In this document: positions 34,626-45,000 of the stretch, one piece after another
Layout of the letters: each line of letters begins with the position of its first letter
Position numbering within the stretch: position 1 is the stretch's first letter
Source: Alligator mississippiensis
Lineage: Eukaryota; Chordata; Crocodylia; Alligatoridae
DNA: 64,000 bases
Assembly: GCF_030867095.1 (NCBI RefSeq)
Contig: NC_081829.1
Location: 87,732,261 to 87,796,260 of the forward strand
Reading direction: 5' to 3'
Made by a program: the position numbers and the translations under genes
The notes under the pieces: generated by a model
The model's input: the letters and a program-made list of their open reading frames with translations, nothing else
Databases searched by the model: none
Told to the model about the DNA's origin: nothing

Positions 34626-35182
34626 GCAGGGGTGTCAAAGAAACAGCCTGCAGAGCCACATCACTTGGTCTCTGGTGCTGGCCCCACATGGAGCAAATCC
34701 AGGACCCTCCTCCCCCCTGCATCCCAGATCCAGTGCCTGTGGCACCCACTCTGACTGATCTGGGATGCAAGCCACACATGGTGCCCACTCCAGCCAGTCT
34801 GGGCCAGGTGCCATGCACAGTGCAAGTCCTGGAGTGGGCTCCATGTGTGACGCAGTCCCAGACCAGCCAGAGCAGGTGCTTGATCTGGTATGGGGTGGGG
34901 AGGGGGAGAGGGTGGGTCCCCCTGCATGCTAGATCTGGTGGATGCTCCAGCCAGTCTGGGACCCACTATGCATGCAGCATCCTCCCTGGACTGGCTGGAG
35001 TGGGCACCATTTGCAACTCATGAGCCAATCTGGCCAGATCTGGTGCCAGGTGTGGTGCAGTTCTAGACCAGTTGGAGCGAGCGTCATGGGGGGACCCACA
35101 CCATGGATAGCCTTCATCTGGCCCAGTGTGACCTTACACCATGGATAGCCTTCAGGGCCAGGTGAGTTTGACATGTCAGCTT
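34626..35182. mobile_element. hAT-like element remnant with degenerate inner repeats
   Basis: CAGGGGTGTCAAAG at the left and GAGTTTGACATG at the right are the imperfect ends of a transposon of hAT style. The inside repeats CCAGCCAGTCTGGGACC-like words several times. The target duplication is not clear. Open frames on both strands are compositional. Confidence 0.55.
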
Positions 35183-35444
35183 TAATGCAACTGTCCAGGT
35201 TGCAAAGTAAAGTGAGAAGAGAAGACATCAATTTATTACACCAACTATTGACTCAGTATCATGCAGCTTGTGTGATATGAGTCTGAGGCAGACAAGGGCA
35301 GATCCAGGGAGGAGGCGCAATGGTGCAGTTGCACCCGCCTTTGAATCCTGCTCCACCCAAAGTTCAAAATGAACTGTTTGGCAGTGGCAACAGCATTTCT
35401 ATTCAGGCAGTGCTGAGGGAGTCAGTTGACTTCCTGGCTCATTA

Positions 35445-36155
35445 TAATCTACCACAGGGGTTTTCAACCCTTTTTATCTAGTGTACCCCTTCTGTCTCAA
35501 AGTTTCAGGCAGATATAAGGCTACACTAATTAACATTAAATGCAGAGGGAGAAAAAATTATTTGGGGAGACTGAGCGTGCGTGTGCATGCATGCACATGT
35601 CCCACCAGTAGTAAGCCTGTCGGGGAGGGGAAAAGGCTGGGGGAAGGGGGGTGCAGATTGAGCCCCCGTGGTAAGGGAGGGATTGGGGCACAGACAGGGG
35701 CTGGGGTGAATGGGGCCCCAGCCAGGCTGGGTGGTGGGACAATCAGAGCCTGGGCAGCTTGTGCAGGGGCATAGGGGGGCTCCTGCTGCTGCACACACCC
35801 CGGCGGAGGCCTGGGGGGGTATGTGCCCTCAGATCTGTGTGGGGTGGAGGTGGCAGCCACTGTGCGCTGAGCTTTGTGTACACTGCAGCTGCCCCTGGAG
35901 CTGTGTGACGCCATGTGCATGGTGGGCAGGGGGTGGGCAGAGGGAGCAGTGCGGCCCAGGCACATGGCATTGCAGTACTCCTGGGGCAGCTGCACTTATT
36001 TGATAAAATGTACGCTTATTAGATCAAATTAAATGCAATAAAGTTAATAATTTTAAAACAGTAATTTTTTCTCATTTGTTCTGCATACTCTGTACGACCT
36101 TTTTAAGTATCTCTAGGGGTATATGTACCCCCAGTTGACAACCACTGTAGTCTAC
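35445..36155. mobile_element. hAT-type nonautonomous transposon
   Basis: The element is 35453-36147 (695 bp). TAATCTAC (35445-35452) and TAGTCTAC (36148-36155) are an 8-bp target duplication with one mismatch. The ends are CACAGGGGTTTTCAACC and GTTGACAACCACTG. The interior is GC-rich. A related end lies at 41800-41837. No transposase frame remains. Confidence 0.8.
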
Positions 36156-37706
36156 CAAATCTGTTCTGAACTCTTCATTCCACAAGTGTTAACGACCCTC
36201 TCTCCTTCATAATGGTCTTGATGGTTCCCTAACCAAGCTATTCTTTCTTCTGCAATTCTGCTCTCAGCTGCTCCTGTAGCTCCTGTTTCACAGCCCTGCA
36301 GACTGTGTTTAGCTGGAAACATGAAGTCAGGGATGGAAATAACTTGGCACCAAGCAGAGAAGGTGCTGCCCAGATGCTCGAGGTGAGGCTTGGTTTTATG
36401 TATCTGAGCAAGAGAGGGACATTTCAGTCTCATGACATGGGGTTGAATGAAACAGCATCCTTTGAGAATGTCTTGCCTGCTCTGTTGTGCTTTTGTCTCA
36501 GAGCTGCAAAGCGGGGGCCTACTTCATGCCTGCCTTGTGCTTTTACACATTATACCCGATGCAGCAAATGAAGCACACTGCAATACAACGGCTTCTCCTC
36601 CTTGTACCTTGAACAGGACAACAGTCTTGCCCCTAGCTCCTCTTGGACGGAGAGCAAGATGCATTGGGTGCTATGGGATGATGTCCTATGCATGCCATCC
36701 ACACCCCCCTTTTGACCTGCCCCCAGGCCTGGGGGCTGAGCCACTAACAGCCGCAGCGGAGGGGGATCTGTGCCCTTTCATGGCCCCTAGGGGCGCTTGG
36801 GACTCAGCACCAGTCAGTGTTGCCAGGTCTTAAATATAAAAGTATTGGAAGCTCAAAATGATCATATTTGATGAAAAACTATTGTACACGGAAAAAAATA
36901 TGCATATAAATTTGCAAATAAGTTTGCAAATAAGTCTTATTTACTGTATATTGCTCATTGTAACACTCTAGAGAGCAAGTAAGAACTGGGTCATCGAAGT
37001 TGAAGCGTGTCTTCAGTTGAAGGCCAGCAGTCAACAAAGTAGAAAGTTGGTTATTGCTTCTTGAAGACTCAGATCAAGCATAATGGCTTCTTAACCTGGC
37101 AGGGGAAATACCATGTATGTGTCTGAGAAAGCAGTTTTCCTGAGATGCTCTGCTCTTTTGGAGTGGTTCAGTACCCGCCAAGGTACAGCGGCTTTAAACC
37201 CAGTTTATGGAAATGGGAGTCTCCTCCCTTGCTTGCTCCGAAGGCCCTATGGCTAAGGGCAAGCAAAACTCAGAGGCATCTAGTAGGATGCCCGCCAAAG
37301 GTTTTGGAAACATCTGAAGCCCCAGATGGGGGTAGAGGATGTTTGCTGGCAATAGGGCCGCTTATGGTTCTGGACTGGCTTTTGGATTTGAAATTTGTTT
37401 TGGCTAATTTGGCTTGGACCATGGAAAATTTAAATAAAAAAAGACTCCCTGAGAGTGACTTGGCTGTTGCATGCTGCGTCAACGAGCTGCCTCCAAAAAT
37501 CGTCCATTTTGCGCACTGTTATTAGGACTGATCCTGCAACCTAAAAGGGTTGAAATCAGTGGGGGCCTTAGGGTTGTTGGGCAAGGGCCTCTTCTTACCC
37601 CTTAGAGGTACGCAGGTAAATATAACCCTGCAACAGTTGTATCGTGGATCTTTTTAATATTCGTTGGGGGAATCAAATAAATAGTCAATGCCAATAGAGC
37701 CACTTC
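36156..37706. other. Intergenic, upstream of EIF3A
   Basis: No gene or repeat securely recognised. Two open frames of 126-128 codons on the + strand (36447, 37145) show no known domain and no exon borders. Confidence 0.35.
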
Positions 37707-38744
37707 CTTGCAAAAATTTCACCTTCCCCACATCCCACAAATCTGTTGCAACATTTTGGGGCCTCCTAAAATGTGCCCCCCCTCCCAAGTCTGTTGCACC
37801 ATTTGGGGGCTGTCTAAAGCGTGCCCCCCTCCAAAAAAAATTTACTGCAACATTTTGGGGCCACCTAAAGCGTGCCCCTCCAATCTGTTGCAACATTTTG
37901 GGGACACCTAAAGTATGCCCTTACCCATCCCCCCCAAAAATCTTGCAACATTTTGGTGCCACCCAAAATGTGCCCTCACCCCCCCCCCCAAAAATCTGTT
38001 GCAATATTTTGGGGACACCTAAAGTATGCCCTTACCCATCCCCAAAAAACCTTGCAATGTTTTAGTGCCACCTAGAATGTGCCCTCACCCCCCCCCCCCC
38101 CAAAAAATGTTGCAATATTTTGGGGACACCTAAAGTATGCCCTTACCCACCCCAAATAATCTGTTGCAATATTTTGGGGCCATCTAAAGTGTCCCCCTCC
38201 CCTCCAAAAAAAATCTGTTGCAATATTTTGGGGACACCTAAAGTATGCCCTTACCCATCCCCCAAAAAAACCTTGCAATGTTTTGGTGCCACCTAGAATG
38301 TGCCCTCACCCCCCAAAAAATTGCAATATTTTGGGGACACCTAAAGTATGCCCTTACCCACCCCAAATAATCTGTTGCAATATTTTGGGGACACCTAAAG
38401 TATGCCCTTACCCATCCCAAAAAAAACCTTGCAATGTTTTGGTGCCACCTAGAATGTGCCCTCACCCCCCAAAAAATTGCAATATTTTGGGGACACCTAA
38501 AGTATGCCCTTACCCACCCCAAATAATCTGTTGCAATATTTTGGGGACACCTAAAGTATGCCCTTACCCATCCCAAAAAAAACCTTGCAATGTTTTGGTG
38601 CCACCTAGAATGTGCCCTCACCCCCCCAAAAATTGCAATATTTTGGGGACACCTAAAGTATGCCCTTACCCACCCCAAATAATCTGTTGCAATATTTTGG
38701 GGCCACCTAAAGTGTCCCCCTCCCCCCCAAAATTCTGTTGCAAA
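37707..38744. repeat. Minisatellite upstream of EIF3A with 156-bp higher-order unit
   Basis: About nineteen monomers of 48-57 bases each begin TTGCAATATTTTGGGG, followed by ACACCTAAAGTATGCCC and a C-rich end. From 38273 three successive blocks start exactly 156 bases apart (38273, 38429, 38585), each made of a 48-base and two 54-base monomers. The left side is more diverged. One strand is rich in G runs. Because 48, 54 and 156 are multiples of three, frames of 156 (+) and 196 (-) codons stay open. These are not genes. Confidence 0.95.
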
Positions 38745-38754
38745 CACCAGTGAC

Positions 38755-38962
38755 GAAGCACTGGTTGAGACGCCGGCGCACACACGGGAGCCCCGCCCAT
38801 CGGCCCGAACTCCGGCGCGCGGCGCCAAGGGGCGGGCTTTCCGCTTCCGGACACGTCAGCGCGCGGGGGTGGTCACGTGACGCGCTCCCTTTCCGGCCTG
38901 CAGGCTGCCTGGCTGGGCGCGCGGGGGAGAGGCCGCGCTGAGGGGAGCGCGCCGCCGCCATC
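38755..38962 (+). promoter_or_regulatory. EIF3A: EIF3A CpG-island promoter
   Basis: CpG density rises abruptly after the minisatellite. Visible sites are a GC box GGGGCGGG (38829-38836), an ETS-type CTTCCGG (38844-38850), a CRE-like ACGTCA (38853-38858), an E-box CACGTG (38874-38879) and another TTCCGG (38891-38896). A pyrimidine run CTCCCTTTCC at 38885-38894 could be a 5' TOP-like start, which suits a translation factor. There is no TATA box. CpG richness continues past exon 1 to about 39200. Confidence 0.7.
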
Positions 38963-39011
38963 ATGCCGGTCTACTTCCAGCGCCCCGAGAACGCCCTGAA
39001 GCGGGCCAATG
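38963..39011 (+). CDS. EIF3A: EIF3A coding exon 1
   Basis: [16 protein letters not shown], then donor GTGAGT, phase 1. The exon is CpG-rich. Confidence 0.97.
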
Positions 39012-42000
39012 GTGAGTGCGGCCGGGCCCCGCGGCAGCCGGGCTCAGGCCCCCTCCCCCGGCTCGGGCCGCGTGAGGCCGAGGCCTGGCACGAGGCGCCG
39101 CCGCCCCGCCGGCGTTGCAAGGCCGGTCCTCACGTTACCGCCCGCCTGCCCCCGGAAGGGCCTTCCCTGATGGAGCGGGTTGGAAATGCCACGTGCGGGG
39201 CGGGAGGGATCAAGAGGATCCTGCATCGCCGTCTCCTGGCCGTCCTCCAGCGGCGACACGTCGTGGAGCACGTGCTGTCTGTACTCACCCGCTTGAGCCC
39301 TTTCCCCCAGGGCACCTCGCGGGGTTGCAGTTGGCAGGATTTAGGGGGTGACGGTTTGGCTCGTCATGGCATTGCCCCCGTGACCCACGTTTGGGTCATG
39401 ACCCGGGTTGGGGGGGGAGGCAAATGGTGTAAATTCCGCAGCTCAGACCTTCCTCGCCTAATGAGGGCCTTGAGGGAAGGTCGCAGCTGTGTGGGAGCCC
39501 CGCAGAGGAGAGGAGACCTTTCTCAAGGCTATCCACAAAATCGAATCGTTGTTAATTGTCAGTGGACATGTCACGTTCCACCTGAAACCTATCGGAAAAC
39601 AGCACGTTACAGCGTACTGTTTGTACTTGATCAAGTGAAACTTAAGGAGGTGTTCGCATTGTTGTACTTCAGTTTCCGAATGGTTTCACTCCCTAGAGAG
39701 GGATCGAATCCCGAAGAAACAAAATTGTGACGATTTTTGAGATCCGCATAAAAACACAGGGTGCTTTTTCTTCCCAAGCATAGTTGGAGAAAACCCCTCT
39801 CAGTCACTGCCCACACCTGAGCTGTAAGGAGCTGGATTTAATAACATTTGTGGGAGAACACACTACATTTCCAGGCTTGTCAAAGTCCATCTCCACCATG
39901 TTCTTCATCTAATAAAAGATAACACTCCCTGCCCAAATCCCTTGCCTCTCACAGTTGTGGTAAGAGCTTATGTGACAAATAGTATGTCCGTGGTCGTGTC
40001 AGGGGTGCTGCTATAATCTCTGCTAGTTTTCCTAATGTCTGTTCTGGCTAGATTTGGGCCTCCACCAAGTTGCAGTTCTGTTTAGAAAATCCTGTGAATA
40101 GTTATAAATACACCCCTTGTCTTAGATAGCTAATAGTCTTCATTAGGTGATATAGTTGGAAAGACCAACACAATCCACAGTCAAGTACTAATATTCCATT
40201 ACAGGATTAAGTATTTAAATTTAAGTATTAGTAGTTGTTAGGGGTGCACCGATAAAGATTTTTTGGGGTGATACTGATGGCCGATGTATTAACTAGCCAT
40301 ATCGGCTGATAACAATCAAATAGCTGATTTACAGGAGCACAACCCGGCAGCTTGGAGAGCAGCCTGCTGCTGGTAAGTCTGGGGTGGTGGGGAAAGGGCC
40401 GTGGGGGAGGAATATTGAGGCTGCTACGGTAGGGAGGGAGTGGGGCATGTACAGGTGCTGCCCAGTGAGGGCAGGGCACAGGGTGGAGCTGCAGGTGGCT
40501 CGTCTGTGCAGAGGGGGGATAGCTTCCTGCTGCTGTGCACACCCCCAGGGGAGGCATGGGGGGCATTTGTCCCACTGGATTTGTGTGCAGGATGAGGTCA
40601 GGCTGCCTGCTGTGGGCTCAGGGCCAGGGGCTGTGTCAGTTTCTTCTGGTGGGCAGGTTGGGCTTGGGGTGGGCGGGAGCAGGGCAAGCTCCCTGCAAGT
40701 GATACCAAAGACTGGATGGAGCGTGGTGGAGGTGAGGCCAGCACCATTGGCCTTGGGTCCCTTGCCCTGCTCCCTTCAAGTGGTGCCAAGGACAAGAAGC
40801 GGGGTAGGGCTGGACACAGGGAGGCTTTGAGCTATTGGGCCCCAACTAAAACTGAGAGGGAGGGAGGGGAGTGGGATGGGGGGCATGGTGGCAGCGCCTT
40901 GCCGCTGCCACAACCTGACAACAGCCCTAAAGGGGGCGGGAATCAAGCCTGGCCCCAAAGTGGCAGGGGCCAAGGTGTGGGGAGCAGGCTCCTTTGCCTC
41001 TCTCCCCAACTGAATGAGAAGTGAGGGCAGGGCCGAATGCGGGACTCTGTCCCCGCTCACCATGACAGCGAGGAGTGCGTCACTGGGCCCTGACAAAAGC
41101 CAGTGGGGGGAGGGGCACGGTGACAGCGCCCAACTGTTGTCAGGCCCTGCCAACAGCTGGCAGGGAGTGGGGAAGGATGGCAGGTGGACATGGGCCAGGC
41201 AGACCCAGAGCATGTGGATGGTGGGGAGTGGCACCGGAGTGTGGGGGTGGGGGGAATGGGCTTGGATCGGAAGCGGTGGGAGAGTGGAGGGAAATGGGCC
41301 CAGACCTGAAGGGGAGGTAGGGTGGGAACCGACCTGGATTTAGAGGGTTGGGAGGAAGCAGGGCCGGACCTGAAACATGGTTTGGGGGAGCCAGACACAG
41401 GCAGGCCTCTGTCTTTGTGTTGTTTCTCCTCCCCTGCCCCCGGGCGGCAGTTGGCTAGTTCTTATATAATAAAGGGCTTAGTCCATCTGTCTGTCTGTCC
41501 GTAATGCTCTTGAAGCACTCTGATTGGTTGTTTCACTAACCAATCAGTGTGGAGCGCCGCCATGACGGCAGAGACGGGGCGGAGTGAGGCCAGTGTTGCT
41601 GGCTTTGCCCCCCCCTGCTCCATCCCTGCCATTATGGTGGTGCTCCACTGCCTCAGAGGAACAGCGGGGCAAGGCCAATGGCACTGGAGTGGGCAGTGGT
41701 GTGGGGTACTGGCGAAGGGAGATGAAGGGAATGGCAGGGCAAGCTTCCCCCCCCTGTTTCTCTGGAGGCGGTGGTGGGTGGTGCTGCTGCCAGGGGTACA
41801 CTGATTCAAAAGGTTGAAAACCCCTAGTCTAAATTGTATGTTAGGGTGTAGCAAAATTTGCAAAACAATTTTGTAGTGCTGTATGCTGCCAAATGTAAAT
41901 GGGGCCTTCAGACATTTTACCTGGAGGAACCAGTTTGTCTTTTAAGTAAAATCACTGCTTGCTAAACATGTTAATTAACATTTAGTAATCTGGGCACAAA

Positions 42001-45000
42001 ATTACAGTAGCACCATAGTTTTGACAATACAAAGCTGCCAGCCATGGTAATTTTTTTTAGTTTAAACATTCTGATTGTGATTTCAAGTTTCTGTTGAAAC
42101 TTGAGTGCCCCTGTGAATTTTCATGTAATCTTCCCATAGGATTACTAGTTCAACCACCACCATAAATAAATGTTCTCTTTTGTGAGTCACTTCCATTGTT
42201 AGACTGGTTTAGCAGGTGTAGTCCTGTTTCAGATACCTTAAATCTTTTTGTGTATTACTGCTGTCATTCCTTTCTTTCTCTAATTCCTTATTCCTTTGTT
42301 GTTTTCTTCCCAAATTGTAGGGACCTCACCATTTTTCATGGATTATGGAAAATATTAGGGCTTTTACTCATCTGCGTTCTTTGCTTTTTAGCCAGTTCTG
42401 TCCAGTACCATATTATTCTCCATCCTCTCCCTGTTTTCCTCAGAGTTTACTTTTCTTGCCCTTTCATAGTTAAGATTGTCTTTATTACAGGTTGTGTATC
42501 TGGTAAGCTGTCTGTGCTGCTCTGATATCATTTTCTCTTGAACGGCTTGACATACCTCATATTGTACTTCACAGTGTAAGGGAAATCAGACCCCTTATTT
42601 CAGTGTGATGTCCTCTTAATAACTGCATCTCTTAGGATTTGAGGTTGATAAGAGGAGTAGTTAGCAGGCCTCTGTGTTGGAATTAGCCTTAAAACTGAGG
42701 GCATATATTTCACTAAACATATTACATTTTTTTTAACCCAAATCCAAGGTGTTTTTTAGTTGAAGATAGCCCCCCCGCCTCCCCCCATAACAATTAGATT
42801 CTGTATGTGGAAAACTATGTATATGGAAAATCTTAAATTTGTTATAATTATTGGAGAGTTATCTTAAATTTGCTCCCCCTCACTGCTGTGGTGGGGAAGT
42901 AGTGGTGGGGGGTGAGGTGTCAGACCCTCACCCATTGGTTTTCTTGTCTGCCCATCTTGCCCCTTGCCTCTTTCTGTGCCTGTCTTCCCTGCCATTTGCA
43001 TGTTGCCCCCCTCCCATATAACCCCTGTTGCTTATCCCCCATGCCCCTTCTATGTCTGTGCTTGACTCCTGCTTCCTGTCCCCACTGCCACCTGCCTCCT
43101 GTGCCCTTGCTTCCCTGTGTGTGCACCCCCTCCCTGCTCCCCCACCCTGATCCCCCTGCTACCTGGCAGATAGGGCAGGGAGCAGAAAACTGAGCAGCAG
43201 ATTGAGTAAGAAAAAGTGATCAGAGTAGCACTAGGGGAGGATGTGAGATGCCTGCCAAAAAGGTTGGCCCCCACTGCTCTATACAATTCTGCTTTCAATT
43301 AGAATTCAGGAGAATTGACACTATAGTTACACAAACTGATACTTTCACTGGTCAATGAAATGAGATCAGTCAGCCAGGTTGGACTGTCAGTTAACTTTGA
43401 CTCTTAGAGTTGATTAAATTATCATGGAAAATACAGAAAAGTGTATATTAAGTAGGTTATGTTCTTTGATTTGCATAATTTTATCATTGGAATTTACTTT
43501 CAGAATTCCTTGAGGTTGGCAAGAAACAACCTGCCCTTGATGTTCTTTATGATGTTATGAAAAGTAAAAAACATCGAACATGGCAAAAAATCCACGAGCC
43601 GATTATGCTGAAGTACCTGGAGCTCTGTGTGGACCTCCGCAAGAGCCACCTGGCAAAGGAAGGATTGTACCAGTACAAGAATATTTGCCAGCAGGTATGG
43701 ATTGTGAAACCTTAATTTGCCTGTAGAAGCATGGCAGGCATCTGCTACAGATCTTTAAAAAATGTGTAATTGTTTTATATCAAGGCCCTTGATCCTGTGT
43801 TTGGGATCTGCCAGTGAGGGAATGGGATTTCTGGGGAATTTAATAATCTATGTAATAAATAGCATCTTGTGTTAGCACTGTTCATAAGAATTTGCACTTC
43901 AAACATTAGCTGTCTATTTTGGAGGCAGGCCACTTCAGATATCCTGCCTTTAATGTAGGTGAACATCAAATCTTTGGAGGATGTTGTTCGAGCCTATTTG
44001 AAATTAGCTGAAGAGAAAACTGAAGCTGCAAAGGAAGAATCCCAGCAGATGGTGCTTGATATTGAAGACCTGGATAATATTCAGACTCCAGAGAGGTAGG
44101 AAGTCTTTCTTTAAATGTAAACTTTCACTGCAGTACCTCTCTCTTCTGTGTTTGTACAGCACTAGTACAGAGAGTCTTCAGTCTGATAGATTGGGTCATA
44201 ATACAAAGATCTGCTATGTTTCTAAGTGCTGTGTTTCTGATATATTTTAGATAAAGCTTACTTTAGCTCTTTCTTCTGAGAATTACTTTTAAAATAGGTT
44301 TTCACTTACTAAACACTTGGTCCGTACTTTTGGACGTTGGTTATGTTCAAGGGGTTTTGGAGTAAAATCAGTAATACTCTGAAGAGTATTGCAGAACTGG
44401 CAAGTCTGGATCTCCTGGAAGTTCTACATGTGGATTTAATTTTTGCACAGGTAATTTTCTAGTATTTTTTTTTAATACAACATTATAAAAGTAGCTGATG
44501 TATCTAATTTTTAGTAATTAGGCCTGCAGTGACCAGTGGAGTCAACAGATGAAGAACAGTGAACGAGGACATTTACGAAAGTTTGTAGGAATTGAGGGGG
44601 GGTGGTTATTTAAAGGTAAGGACAAAGAAGAGTGCATTGACCAAGGTATTAATGAAGGAAACATAGGATGATGCAGGGACAGTTGGTTGGGACCTAATGG
44701 AAGCTATTTAGTCCATGGAGTGTCATGTGATGGAACTTGCGGAAGAGAAGATCTGGGGACCTAGAGATGCAGCTGGAGACCATTCAGAGTGCAAATGAGA
44801 AGTTAAGGACATGAGGGTGCAGAAAGAAAGGAAATGTTAGAGATGTGCTGAACAAGAGGGCTTGGATGGCAGACTCCTGGATGAGGAACCTAACCCTTAG
44901 AAGCACATGAATACTAGAGTGAGGCAAAGGAAGAGACTAGCTAGTAGAAGAGAAACAGAATTGCAGAATCAGCTTGCTGTGCTGGAGAAGAAGAGGAGAA

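Noticed and set aside
35558-36003. Frames of 145 (-) and 97 (+) codons
   Set aside because: They lie inside the hAT element bounded by the TAATCTAC/TAGTCTAC duplication and are compositional.
37707-38744. Regular short repeats that might be taken for a CRISPR array
   Set aside because: There are no unique spacers between identical repeats. The whole monomer repeats, and the setting is a vertebrate intergenic region.
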